The translations under genes were made by a program, and so were the position numbers. Positions 23,761-31,668 of a stretch of DNA of 42,134 bases are shown here, piece by piece (position 1 is the stretch's first letter; each line of letters starts with the position of its first letter). The DNA is from JADKIH01 sp031367345 (GTDB lineage Bacteria; Bacteroidota; Bacteroidia; AKYH767-A; 2013-40CM-41-45), in the NCBI GenBank assembly GCA_031367345.1, contig JANLPR010000036.1, positions 1-42,134 on the forward strand. The letters are read 5' to 3'. A model generated the notes under the pieces. It searched no databases and had not been told where the DNA came from. It saw nothing but the letters and a program-made list of their open reading frames with translations.

Positions 23761-24138
23761 ATGGCTCGTATTGCTGGTATTGATTTACCAAAAACTAAAA
23801 GAGGCGTCATTGGCCTAACATACATTTTCGGCATCGGTCGCTCGACTGCCGAGCGAATCCTGAACGAAGCAGGAATCGACCACAGTGTCAAAGTTGAGAC
23901 GTGGGATGATACACAGCTAACGAAAATTCGTGAGATCATCAACGAATTGAAAGTAGAAGGCGCTTTGCGTTCAGAAACACAGTTGAACATAAAACGTCTA
24001 GTTGATATCAACTGCTACCGTGGTATGCGTCATCGTAATGGCCTGCCTTGTCGTGGACAACGTACAAAAACAAACTGTCGTACCAGAAAAGGTAAGCGTA
24101 AAACTGTTGCCAACAAGAAGAAGGCAACTAAAATGTAA
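23761..24138 (+). CDS. rpsM: 30S ribosomal protein S13
   Basis: A 125-residue protein of the 30S head that bridges to L5 and touches the P-site tRNA. MARIAGIDLPKTKRGVIGLT, YIFGIGRSTAERIL and the signature RGMRHRNGLPCRGQRTKTNCR followed by a basic tail. Starts the alpha part of the cluster. rpsK starts 8 bp later. Confidence 0.97.
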   Translation: MARIAGIDLPKTKRGVIGLTYIFGIGRSTAERILNEAGIDHSVKVETWDDTQLTKIREIINELKVEGALRSETQLNIKRLVDINCYRGMRHRNGLPCRGQRTKTNCRTRKGKRKTVANKKKATKM

Positions 24139-24146
24139 TTGATCTC

Positions 24147-24554
24147 ATGGCAACACAACAAACAAATAACAAGAGTACGAAGGCCGCTAAGAAAAAAGTG
24201 GTTAAAGTTGAAGCATTTGGTAAAGCTTTTATCAGTGCAACATTCAACAACATCATTATCTCATTGACAAATGATACCGGTCAGGTGATCTCCTGGAGCT
24301 CTGCAGGTAAAATGGGTTTCAAAGGATCTAAGAAGAACACACCCTATGCTGCTCAGTTAGCTGCAGGTGATTGCGCGAAAGCAGCATTCGACTTAGGACT
24401 TCGTAAGGTGAAGGTGTTCTTAAGAGGACCCGGAGCAGGAAGAGAATCTGCTATTCGTACTCTTCACCAATCAGGTATTGAAGTAACAGAGATTATGGAT
24501 TTAACTCCTATTCCTCATAACGGCTGTCGTCCTAAAGGAAAGCGCCGCGTTTAA
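24147..24554 (+). CDS. rpsK: 30S ribosomal protein S11
   Basis: A 135-residue platform protein. ISATFNNIIISLTNDTGQVI, SSAGKMGFKGSKKNTPYAAQ and the signature TPIPHNGCRPKGKRRV at the end. The Asn-Gly in PHNGCRP is the site that becomes isoaspartate in E. coli S11. The N-terminal 20 residues are a basic extension. Confidence 0.97.
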   Translation: MATQQTNNKSTKAAKKKVVKVEAFGKAFISATFNNIIISLTNDTGQVISWSSAGKMGFKGSKKNTPYAAQLAAGDCAKAAFDLGLRKVKVFLRGPGAGRESAIRTLHQSGIEVTEIMDLTPIPHNGCRPKGKRRV

Positions 24555-24588
24555 TTAATTGTTTATTACAGATTAGAAATAATTTACC

Positions 24589-25194
24589 ATGGCAAGATAT
24601 ATTGGCCCAACATCAAAGATCGCACGTAAATTTCGTGAACCAATTTTCGGACCGGATAAGGCTCTTGAGAAAAAGAACTATCCTCCCGGACAACACGGAA
24701 ACACAAAGAAACGTGCAAAACAATCAGAGTACGCTGTCCAGTTAATGGAAAAGCAGAAAGTGAAATACATGTACGGAATTCTTGAGCGTCAATTCGCAAA
24801 GATCTTCGATCGTGCTTCTCGTAAAGGAGGAATCACAGGTGAGAACCTACTTCAACTTATCGAGTTGCGTTTAGACAACGTAACTTATCGTTTAGGTCTT
24901 GCGCCTACACGTATGGCTGCTCGTCAACTTGTATCTCACCGTCACATGACTGTTAATGGAAAGATCGTGAACATCGCTTCATACACTTGTAAACCGGGTG
25001 ATGTAATTGCGGTTCGTGAGCAATCAAAATCGTTAGAAGTTATTGTAACCAATGCACCTTCTCATGGAAGTAAGCATGTATGGTTAGAGTGGGACAGAGC
25101 ATCGATGACAGGAAAAGTATTGAGTTCTCCTGCTCGTGAAATGATTCCTGAAGCGATTAAAGAACAACTTATCGTCGAATTATATTCAAAGTAA
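24589..25194 (+). CDS. rpsD: 30S ribosomal protein S4
   Basis: A 201-residue assembly-initiating and fidelity protein. ARYIGPTSKIARKFREPIF opens it; the S4 RNA-binding domain is at LELRLDNVTYRLG-like positions (LIELRLDNVTYRLGLAPTRM) and RQLVSHRHMTVNGKIVNIAS. There is no N-terminal zinc site (YIGPTSKIARKF has no cysteines). In E. coli S4 represses the alpha operon. The 138-bp gap that follows is the second largest within the operon. Confidence 0.97.
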   Translation: MARYIGPTSKIARKFREPIFGPDKALEKKNYPPGQHGNTKKRAKQSEYAVQLMEKQKVKYMYGILERQFAKIFDRASRKGGITGENLLQLIELRLDNVTYRLGLAPTRMAARQLVSHRHMTVNGKIVNIASYTCKPGDVIAVREQSKSLEVIVTNAPSHGSKHVWLEWDRASMTGKVLSSPAREMIPEAIKEQLIVELYSK

Positions 25195-25332
25195 TAATTT
25201 GTTTTTCACTCTCAAGAATTTCATTCATTGGATTTTTGGAAAGTGTAAAACATCAAAGAGTCAAGGAGGCTCTCTTCAAAAAAAGCCTTCTACATTTTAT
25301 ATAAAGTCAAACCTTTAACTACAAACGATACA
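25195..25332 (+). promoter_or_regulatory. rpsD-rpoA gap with small hairpin, possible internal promoter
   Basis: It holds AGGCT (25267-25271) / AGCCT (25284-25288) with a 12-nt loop and, just after, TACATTTT (25291-25298), one base from the -7 consensus. No -33 box is seen. It may raise rpoA-rplQ expression independently, or separate S4 levels from alpha levels. Weak evidence only. Confidence 0.25.
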
Positions 25333-26322
25333 ATGGCCATCTTAGCATTTCAGAGACCGGATAAAGTGATCATGATTAACTCTGACGACCGTCACGGTGT
25401 GTTCGAGTTCCGTCCACTTGAGCCGGGTTATGGAATTACCGTCGGTAATGCATTGAGAAGAATTCTCCTTTCTTCATTAGAAGGACATGCAATCACTTCA
25501 ATAAAAATTGGTAGTGTTGATCACGAATTCTCAACGATCAAAGGCGTTGTTGAAGATGTTACTGAGATTATCCTGAATTTAAAGCAGGTTCGTTTCAAAC
25601 AACAGATTCAAGGAACGGATACAGAGAAAGTAACTATTAACGTAACAGGTAAAACAGAATTTACGGCAGGCGATATCAGTAAATTTACTACTGCTTTTCA
25701 AGTGTTGAATCCTGAACTTGTTATCTGTAATATGGAGCCGGGTGTTAAATTAACGATCGACCTGAACATTGATAAAGGTCGTGGTTATGTACCATCTGAA
25801 GAGAACAAAAGTAATAGCGCACCAATAGGTACTATTGCAGTTGACTCTATCTACACTCCAATTCGTAATGTAAAATACTCTATCGAAAATTATCGTGTAG
25901 AGCAAAAGACTGATTACGAAAAGTTAATCATGGAGATCTCTACTGATGGTTCTATTCATCCGAAAGAAGCATTAAAAGAGGCTGCAGAAATTCTTATTCA
26001 CCACTTCATGTTGTTCTCTGATGAGAAGATCACTTTAGAAACTAAAGAGAAAACACCAACAGAAGAGTTAGACGAGAATACATTGCACATGCGTCAACTT
26101 TTAAGTACGAAGCTAGTCGATATGGATCTTTCTGTGCGAGCTTTGAATTGTTTGAAAGCAGCAGATGTTGAAACATTAGGTGACTTAGTTTCTTACAACA
26201 AAGCTGATTTATTGAAGTTCCGTAACTTCGGTAAGAAGTCGTTGACTGAATTAGAAGAACTAGTTCGTTCTAAAAACTTAACATTCGGAATGAATGTTGG
26301 AAAATATCTTGATCGTAAATAA
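25333..26322 (+). CDS. rpoA: DNA-directed RNA polymerase subunit alpha
   Basis: A 329-residue alpha subunit. The N-terminal dimerisation domain (about 1-235) includes FRPLEPGYGITVGNALRRIL and LLSSLEGHAITS. A linker follows, then the C-terminal domain (about 250-329) with DLSVRALNCLKAADVETLGD and NFGKKSLTELEELV, the helix-hairpin-helix that contacts UP-elements and activators. Complete. Followed by rplQ after 63 bp. Confidence 0.97.
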   Translation: MAILAFQRPDKVIMINSDDRHGVFEFRPLEPGYGITVGNALRRILLSSLEGHAITSIKIGSVDHEFSTIKGVVEDVTEIILNLKQVRFKQQIQGTDTEKVTINVTGKTEFTAGDISKFTTAFQVLNPELVICNMEPGVKLTIDLNIDKGRGYVPSEENKSNSAPIGTIAVDSIYTPIRNVKYSIENYRVEQKTDYEKLIMEISTDGSIHPKEALKEAAEILIHHFMLFSDEKITLETKEKTPTEELDENTLHMRQLLSTKLVDMDLSVRALNCLKAADVETLGDLVSYNKADLLKFRNFGKKSLTELEELVRSKNLTFGMNVGKYLDRK

Positions 26323-26385
26323 TCCGGAGTAATAATAAAGTATGATCACCGGAAAGATCGGCGGTCGTTTTAAGAGAATAAAAAA

Positions 26386-26967
26386 ATGAGACACGGTAAA
26401 AAAATAAACCACTTAAGCAGAACACACAGTCACAGAAAGGCTCTTCTTTCAAATATGGCTGCGTCACTTATCCTGCACAAACGTATTAATACAACTCTTG
26501 CAAAAGCAAAAGCACTTCGTAAATATGTTGAGCCGATTATTACTCGTTCGAAAGACGATAGTACTCACTCACGCAGAACGGTGTTTTCTTACCTGCAAAA
26601 CAAAGAGGCAGTGACTGAACTTTTCCGTGAAGTTGCTCCGAAGGTAAACGACCGTCCGGGTGGATATACACGAATCATCAAGTTGGAAAATCGTCCTGGT
26701 GATAACGCAGAAATGTGTATGATGGAATTAGTTGATTTTAACTTGATCTACGGTACTGATGGTAAAACATCTGAGCCAGCAAAGAAAACAACTCGTCGTA
26801 GTGGTGCTAAGAAAAAAGCAGAAGGAACAGAAGAGGCTGCCGAAGGTGCTGAACCAAAAGCAGCAAAAAAATCTGCAGCTAAAAAACCGAAAGCAGAAGC
26901 TAGTGGTGAAGAGGCTCCTAAAAAAGCTACTCGCAAGAAAAAAACAGATACTGATAAAGGCGAATAA
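26386..26967 (+). CDS. rplQ: 50S ribosomal protein L17 with long Lys/Ala/Glu-rich tail
   Basis: A 193-residue L17; the E. coli protein has 127. The core (1-124) is standard: MRHGKKINHLSRTHSHRKAL, LSNMAASLILHKRI and RPGGYTRIIKLENRPGDNAE. Residues 125-193 are a disordered tail with repeated KK, AAKK, AKKP and EE blocks, similar in composition to histone-H1-like proteins. Tails on L17 occur in Bacteroidota, but this one is long. It is the last gene of the operon; the terminator begins 22 bp after the stop. Confidence 0.95.
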   Translation: MRHGKKINHLSRTHSHRKALLSNMAASLILHKRINTTLAKAKALRKYVEPIITRSKDDSTHSRRTVFSYLQNKEAVTELFREVAPKVNDRPGGYTRIIKLENRPGDNAEMCMMELVDFNLIYGTDGKTSEPAKKTTRRSGAKKKAEGTEEAAEGAEPKAAKKSAAKKPKAEASGEEAPKKATRKKKTDTDKGE

Positions 26968-26988
26968 TGTTTTCATCATAACATATCG

Positions 26989-27022
26989 AAAAGGGATAGG
27001 ACGTAAGTTCTGTCCCTTTTTT
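26989..27022 (+). terminator. Terminator of the ribosomal operon
   Basis: Stem AAAAGGGATAG (26989 onward) pairs with CTGTCCCTTTT, with one G-T wobble, followed by a T-run to 27022. It ends the unit that starts at the promoter at 7983. Confidence 0.8.
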
Positions 27023-27032
27023 ATTAAATAAT

Positions 27033-27270
27033 AGGTCGAGTAGGAAGTAGGAAGTAAGAAGTAAGAAGTGAAAAGGTCAAGAAGGAAGTTAGAATTAAGA
27101 ATTAAGAAGTAAAAAGTAAAAAGTAAAAAGCGGGAGAGTTCAAGAGTGAAAGGTCATGAAGGAAGTAAGAAGTAAAAAGTAAAAATGAGGAAAGTTCAAG
27201 AGTCAAAGGTCAGGTAAGTAGTAAAAAGAATTTAGGATTAAGGGGCGGAGGTCAAGTAAGAAGCAAGAAG
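27033..27270 (+). repeat. Polypurine degenerate heptad repeat (AGTRRRA)
   Basis: About 240 bp, almost all purine on the plus strand. The unit has a 7-bp period: AGTAGGA twice, AGTAAGA twice, AGTGAAA near 27040-27075, then AGTAAAA three times at 27108-27128. A higher-order repeat is also visible: the phrase AGTTCAAGAGT(G/C)AAAGGTCA occurs at 27137 and again at 27193, about 56 bp apart. No ORF. It probably arose by slippage; it could form triplex or unwound DNA behind the heavily transcribed ribosomal operon. It is not a CRISPR array, as units are short and degenerate with no spacers. Confidence 0.75.
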
Positions 27271-27286
27271 GATTTATGAAAAATTG

Positions 27287-27311
27287 TCTGCGGTTTTCGG
27301 CGAATCTGCGG
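27287..27311 (+). repeat. Short TCTGCGG repeat pair, possible dispersed intergenic element
   Basis: TCTGCGG occurs at 27287-27293 and 27305-27311, split by TTTTCGGCGAA. Phrases of this kind (TCTGCG...ATCTGCGGG) are familiar to me as intergenic repeats in several Bacteroidota genomes; that recollection cannot be checked here. Confidence 0.3.
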
Positions 27312-27517
27312 GAGAAAAATATGGTTTACCATTCACAAAATAGTATGTGCTGTATAGTAAGTTAGGAAAGTAGGTTAAGGGTTAATTGTAATAGGTCAAG
27401 TAAAAAGGTTGAATTTTGGAATGCAAAAGATAGAAATCCATAAAAAAATAAGGAGTAAAAAATGAATAACACCAAAGTAACCGGTTTTAATTTATCAGTA
27501 TTTTTCAGCGGGTGTAG

Positions 27518-27525
27518 TATCTTTG
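27518..27525 (+). promoter_or_regulatory. carA -7 promoter box
   Basis: TATCTTTG, an exact TAnnTTTG match, 88 bp before the carA ATG. No good -33 box. The rest of 27312-27613 is AT-rich without a supported gene; a 24-codon ORF at 27462-27536 with an AGGAG eight bases upstream overlaps the box. Confidence 0.45.
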
Positions 27526-27613
27526 AAAAAACTTAGATTAAAATTATTTTGATTGACACCAATAGCAAATACCAACTCGCGAGTCTAGAAAAACGCAAAA
27601 CGAAAACAAAATA

Positions 27614-28711
27614 ATGTATCAGCACAAACTACCGGCAATTTTACTTCTCCAAGATGGAACTGTTTTTCATGGCCATGCTGCAGGCGCTATTGGAACTACC
27701 AGTGGAGAACTTTGTTTTAATACCGGAATGACCGGCTATCAAGAGATCTTTACCGACCCTTCATACTTTGGACAAATGCTGGTAACAACGCATGTTCACA
27801 TTGGCAATTATGGTATTCAAGAAAATGAAGTTGAAAGCGATCGAATAAATATCGCCGGTCTGATCTGCCGTTCTTTTAATGTACAGTTTAGTCGCTATTC
27901 AGCAACAGAATCGATCGACAGCTATTTTAAGCGACAGAATGTTGTTGCCATAGAAGATGTAGATACAAGAGCAATCGTTCGTCATATTCGCTCTAAAGGT
28001 GCAATGAACTGTATTCTTTCTTCGGAAGTTCTCGATGTAGAAGTCTTAATGAAAAAATTGATGGATGTACCTTCAATGGCGGGACTGGAATTGTCATCGA
28101 AAGTAACAACCAAAAAAGTTTATGGAGAAGGTGATCCGGCTGCAAAATTTAAAGTAGCTGTAATGGATTTCGGAGTGAAGAAAAATATTGTTAGGAATCT
28201 GATCAAGCGCGGATGTTATGTGCAAGTGTATCCTTCGAGTACTTCAGCAAAGGAAATATTAACATGGAAGCCAAATGGTGTTATGCTAAGTAATGGCCCG
28301 GGAGATCCTTCTACTATGACTGATGTTGTTTCTAACCTTAAAGAACTTTTAAATTCAAACACTCCTATTTTTGGAATTTGCTTAGGCCAACAGCTATTAG
28401 CTCAAGCATGTGGAATAGGAACTTATAAAATGTTTAATGGACATCGAGGAATTAATCATCCTGTGAAAAATATTATTACAGGACGATGTGAGATCACTTC
28501 TCAGAACCACGGATTTTCTGTTGTGGAAGATGAAGTAAAGAATTCGAAAGAAGTAGAAGTGACGCATTTGAACTTGAACGATGGAACAATTGAAGGGATA
28601 AGAGTTGTTGGTCGTCCGGCTTTCAGTGTTCAGTATCATCCGGAATCGGCTCCGGGACCGCACGATAGCGGGTATTTGTTTGATGATTTTGTGGGGATGA
28701 TGGAGAGATAA
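27614..28711 (+). CDS. carA: Carbamoyl-phosphate synthase small (glutaminase) subunit
   Basis: A 365-residue class I glutamine amidotransferase subunit that hydrolyses glutamine and passes ammonia to CarB for arginine and pyrimidine synthesis. The N-terminal CPSase domain has TGMTGYQEIFTDPSYFGQ; the amidotransferase domain has SNGPGDP, nucleophile Cys256 in GICLGQQ, and His342/Glu344 in QYHPES. Complete. carB is not in the window. rplQ-carA adjacency is familiar from other Bacteroidota, where enolase often follows; here the convergent sugar operon follows instead, 33 bp from the carA stop. Confidence 0.95.
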   Translation: MYQHKLPAILLLQDGTVFHGHAAGAIGTTSGELCFNTGMTGYQEIFTDPSYFGQMLVTTHVHIGNYGIQENEVESDRINIAGLICRSFNVQFSRYSATESIDSYFKRQNVVAIEDVDTRAIVRHIRSKGAMNCILSSEVLDVEVLMKKLMDVPSMAGLELSSKVTTKKVYGEGDPAAKFKVAVMDFGVKKNIVRNLIKRGCYVQVYPSSTSAKEILTWKPNGVMLSNGPGDPSTMTDVVSNLKELLNSNTPIFGICLGQQLLAQACGIGTYKMFNGHRGINHPVKNIITGRCEITSQNHGFSVVEDEVKNSKEVEVTHLNLNDGTIEGIRVVGRPAFSVQYHPESAPGPHDSGYLFDDFVGMMER

Positions 28712-28712
28712 T

Positions 28713-28736
28713 TTACTTATCGTTTGACTCAAGTAA
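28713..28736. terminator. Weak inverted repeat between convergent genes
   Basis: TTACTT (28713-28718) / AAGTAA (28731-28736) with a 12-nt loop in the 33-bp gap between the ends of carA and the PHP phosphatase. It is too weak to be a convincing terminator, so the two transcripts may overlap. Confidence 0.25.
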
Positions 28737-28744
28737 TAGAAAAA

Positions 28745-29500
28745 CTACAACAACAAATTTTTCAATCCAACTTCCGACAACTTGCTTAAATATTTCTCCG
28801 CAACAACTCTCTGAAGTCCTTCTAAATGACGTTGACCATGGAGATCAGATCCGATGAAATCAATCATGCCTCTATCGATCATCTTTTCTGCTAAATATTT
28901 GGCGCCACCACCATAATAACCAACTAAACTATTTGTGTTCAACTGAAATAAAGCTCCGGCGTCTTTGATCTTTTCAAACTCTTCAAATTTTTCATACCAA
29001 AACGGATAACGCTCGGGATGCGCTAACACCGGTGTATAGCCTGCTACATGAATTTCAAAAATGATACTTGCTAAATTGTCGGGAGGATTTATATAACTGA
29101 TCTCAAACAACAAATACTTATCTTGTATTGCAATAATATTTTTACTTTTTAGCTTTGGCAGAAACCCTTCGTCGATATAATATTCTGCTGCCGCATCAAT
29201 TTCAACATCTATTTTTCTTTTAGCTAATTCTTTTCGAACATCATCTAAACCTCGTCTAATAATATCCGGTGTGTTTTTAAAATAATCGGCCATTATATGT
29301 GGCGTAGTGATAATTTTTTTAAACCCTAATGCTTGCATTCCTAAAATCATTTCAATCGATTCATCCATCGTTTTTACGCCGTCGTCTATTCCTGGAATAA
29401 GGTGGCTATGGATGTCGGTTGTAAAAACAGATAAATCGGAAAGTGCGATAAATGATTCGTCTTTTTTCTTTTTACCAAATATAGAATGCAGGAGTGACAT
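28745..29500 (-). CDS. PHP-domain tyrosine-protein phosphatase (CpsB/YwqE type)
   Basis: A 251-residue metal-dependent phosphatase of the polymerase-and-histidinol-phosphatase fold. In capsule systems these enzymes dephosphorylate the tyrosine kinase (Wzc/CpsD) that controls chain length and export. Metal-binding motifs in order: DIHSHLIPGIDDG (His31, His33, Asp39), TTPH (His68), AEYY, HPERY and GSDLHG. The N-terminus MSLLHSIFGKKKKD is typical of the Bacteroidota members. It is the last gene of the sugar operon, one base after the epimerase. The cognate kinase is not in the window. Confidence 0.88.
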   Translation of the reverse strand: MSLLHSIFGKKKKDESFIALSDLSVFTTDIHSHLIPGIDDGVKTMDESIEMILGMQALGFKKIITTPHIMADYFKNTPDIIRRGLDDVRKELAKRKIDVEIDAAAEYYIDEGFLPKLKSKNIIAIQDKYLLFEISYINPPDNLASIIFEIHVAGYTPVLAHPERYPFWYEKFEEFEKIKDAGALFQLNTNSLVGYYGGGAKYLAEKMIDRGMIDFIGSDLHGQRHLEGLQRVVAEKYLSKLSEVGLKNLLL

Positions 29501-29501
29501 T

Positions 29502-30497
29502 TTATTTTAAATTAACCGCACTGTTCTTGAACCATTCAAAGGTACGCTTTAATCCTTCTTCTGCTTTCACGGTCGGGTCATATTTTAAAAGTTGGACTGC
29601 TTTACTTATGTCTGCCAATGAATTTCTGATATCGCCCGGGCGTGTTTCTCTATGTAGCGGTTTTAAGGTGCTGTCGGTTAGTTTTGCAATCATCGCAAAC
29701 AACTGGTTGATTGAAATTCGTTCTCCGACAGCAACGTTATAAACTTGGTCTAGTGCTGCTTCGTTTTTTGTGAGCATGGCTATGATATTTGCCTGTACAG
29801 CATTTTCAACATAAGTAAAATCGCGTGTCTGCTCACCATCTCCATCAATCATAGGTGGAATATTATCCAATACCGCTTGCATAAATAATGGAATTACCGC
29901 TGCGTATGCGCCTGCCGGACTTTGATTTGGACCAAAGACATTAAAATATCTCAACCCTATAATTTTCATCTGATATGTTTTCGCAAAAACATTTCCATAT
30001 AATTCATTCGTCTTCTTACTTACTGCATAAGGAGAAAGTGGATTGCCGGTCTCTGCTTCAATTTTCGGGAGTGTTGGATGATCTCCATAAACGGATGATG
30101 AGCTAGCGTATACAAATTGTTTGACTCCGGCATCTCGAGCAGCAACAAGAACATTTAAAAAACCGGTAGCATTAATCGAATGTGTAGCAATAGGATCTTT
30201 TACCGAACGTGGTACAGAACCTAGCGCAGCTTGATGAGAAACAAAATCGATTCCTTTGCATGCTCGGTGACAAGTTTCAATATCTCGAATATCTCCTTCT
30301 ATAAATTCAAAGTTTGGAAGACCAATATATTTTTCAATATTCGTTTTTGAACTCGTGAGTAAATTGTCGAGCACTCTCACTAAGCCGGCATTATTATTAA
30401 TCAAATAATCTACTATGTTTGATCCAATAAAACCTGAACCTCCGGTAATAAGGAAGGAGAATTTACTTAGGTCTTCATTATGAAATTTTGTTGTCAT
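29502..30497 (-). CDS. wbpP: UDP-GlcNAc/UDP-GlcNAcA 4-epimerase, WbpP/TviC-like
   Basis: A 331-residue extended SDR epimerase. NAD-binding GGSGFIGS is at 19-26, and the catalytic tyrosine and lysine are Tyr157 and Lys161 in SPYAVSKK. The segments QAALGSVPRSVKDP, SSSSVYGDHPTLPKIE and GLRYFNVFGPNQSPAGAYAAVIP closely follow the WbpP/TviC group, which prefers N-acetylated UDP-sugars and links UDP-GlcNAc(A) to UDP-GalNAc(A). With the TviB-like dehydrogenase two genes further upstream than rfbB it could supply UDP-GalNAcA. Substrate assignment is from family resemblance. Spacing: 14 bp after rfbB, 1 bp before the phosphatase. Confidence 0.85.
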   Translation of the reverse strand: MTTKFHNEDLSKFSFLITGGSGFIGSNIVDYLINNNAGLVRVLDNLLTSSKTNIEKYIGLPNFEFIEGDIRDIETCHRACKGIDFVSHQAALGSVPRSVKDPIATHSINATGFLNVLVAARDAGVKQFVYASSSSVYGDHPTLPKIEAETGNPLSPYAVSKKTNELYGNVFAKTYQMKIIGLRYFNVFGPNQSPAGAYAAVIPLFMQAVLDNIPPMIDGDGEQTRDFTYVENAVQANIIAMLTKNEAALDQVYNVAVGERISINQLFAMIAKLTDSTLKPLHRETRPGDIRNSLADISKAVQLLKYDPTVKAEEGLKRTFEWFKNSAVNLK

Positions 30498-30511
30498 TAA
30501 TTCTCTTGGTG

Positions 30512-31579
30512 TTAACGCGCAACATATTGTTGCTCGTAAAATTTTAAATAATCGCCGGAAGTAACATGGTTAAGCCACTCTTCATTTTTTAAATACCATT
30601 CAACTGTTTTTTCCAATCCTTCTTCAAATTGCAGCGATGGTTTCCATCCCAATTCATTTTGAAGTTTTGTTGAATCTATGGCATAACGCATGTCGTGACC
30701 GGCGCGATCTTTTACAAATGAAATGAGTGAAGCAGAAGTGCCGTGAGAACGATCTAATTTCTGATCCATTATTTTACAGAGTAAATTGATCAGATCAATA
30801 TTTTTCCACTCGTTATTTCCTCCAATATTATAAGTATCACCAATTTTACCTTTATGAAAAATGGTGTCGATGGCACTTGCATGATCTTCTACAAAAAGCC
30901 AATCTCGGATATTTTCTCCTTTACCATAAACCGGAATTGTTTTTTGGTTTTTAATATTATTTATTGCAAGTGGAATTAATTTTTCAGGAAACTGAAAGCT
31001 TCCGTAATTGTTTGAACAATTAGAAATAACAATTGGTAATTTATAGGTATCGAAATATGCTCTTACTAAATGATCGGAACTGGCTTTCGAGGCAGAGTAG
31101 GGGCTGTGTGGATCGTAAGCTGTTGCTTCAGTAAATAATCCGGTGCTTCCTAATGAGCCGTATACTTCATCGGTCGAAATGTGATAGAATAAGTTTTTAT
31201 CTTTTTCATTTTCCTTCCAAGAATTACGTGCTGCATTCAATAAGTTCGCTGTGCCAACTACATTTGTCATTACAAAATCAATTGGATTAGTAATGCTTCT
31301 GTCAACATGAGACTCTGCAGCAAGATGTATGACTGCATCAATCTGATATTGATCAAAAATACGATTGACGAAATTGCTGTCAACAATATCTCCTTTCAAA
31401 AATGTATAATTTGGCGCATGACTAACATCTTTCAAATTGGCTAGATTGCCGGCGTATGTTAGCTTATCCAAATTGATAATATGATAGTTTGGGTATTTAT
31501 GTACAAATAGTCGAATTACATGACTGCCGATAAAGCCGGCGCCTCCAGTAATTAAAATATTTTTTTCGAAAGTTCCCAT
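30512..31579 (-). CDS. rfbB: dTDP-glucose 4,6-dehydratase
   Basis: A 355-residue SDR enzyme that converts dTDP-glucose to dTDP-4-keto-6-deoxyglucose, the branch point to rhamnose and other deoxysugars. GGAGFIGSH is at 12-20, the catalytic Thr-Asp-Glu at 136-138 (STDEVYGSLG), and Tyr161/Lys165 in YSASKAS. Family landmarks LDKLTYAGN, HLAAESHVDRSI and SNCSNNYGSFQFPEKLIP are present. rfbA, rfbC and rfbD are not in the window, so the final deoxysugar is unknown. It starts 89 bp after galE, the widest gap in this operon. Confidence 0.93.
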   Translation of the reverse strand: MGTFEKNILITGGAGFIGSHVIRLFVHKYPNYHIINLDKLTYAGNLANLKDVSHAPNYTFLKGDIVDSNFVNRIFDQYQIDAVIHLAAESHVDRSITNPIDFVMTNVVGTANLLNAARNSWKENEKDKNLFYHISTDEVYGSLGSTGLFTEATAYDPHSPYSASKASSDHLVRAYFDTYKLPIVISNCSNNYGSFQFPEKLIPLAINNIKNQKTIPVYGKGENIRDWLFVEDHASAIDTIFHKGKIGDTYNIGGNNEWKNIDLINLLCKIMDQKLDRSHGTSASLISFVKDRAGHDMRYAIDSTKLQNELGWKPSLQFEEGLEKTVEWYLKNEEWLNHVTSGDYLKFYEQQYVAR

Positions 31580-31632
31580 TTTTATACGAATTCAATTTTT
31601 CAATTTGCAAATACAAATTTGACTTTACTTAT

Positions 31633-31668
31633 AGCTAAAAACGATTCTCCTCGCTGTTCATTTTAGCT
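31633..31668 (-). other. Intra-operon hairpin between galE and rfbB
   Basis: On the minus strand AGCTAAAA (31668-31661) pairs perfectly with TTTTAGCT (31640-31633), with a further inner GCGA/TCGT pairing. It begins directly after the galE stop. There is no T-run after it on the minus strand, so mRNA stabilisation or processing is more likely than termination. Confidence 0.4.

Noticed and set aside
26759..27031. 90-codon ORF overlapping the L17 tail
   Set aside because: A frame-shifted reading of Lys-rich DNA; the L17 frame runs to a stop directly before the terminator.
27033..27270. Repeat region considered as a CRISPR array
   Set aside because: Units are 7 bp and degenerate, with no uniform spacers or cas genes.
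27462..27536. 24-codon ORF with AGGAG upstream, possible carA leader peptide
   Set aside because: It contains no arginine or regulatory codon run, and the carA -7 box lies inside it, so it would be upstream of the transcript.
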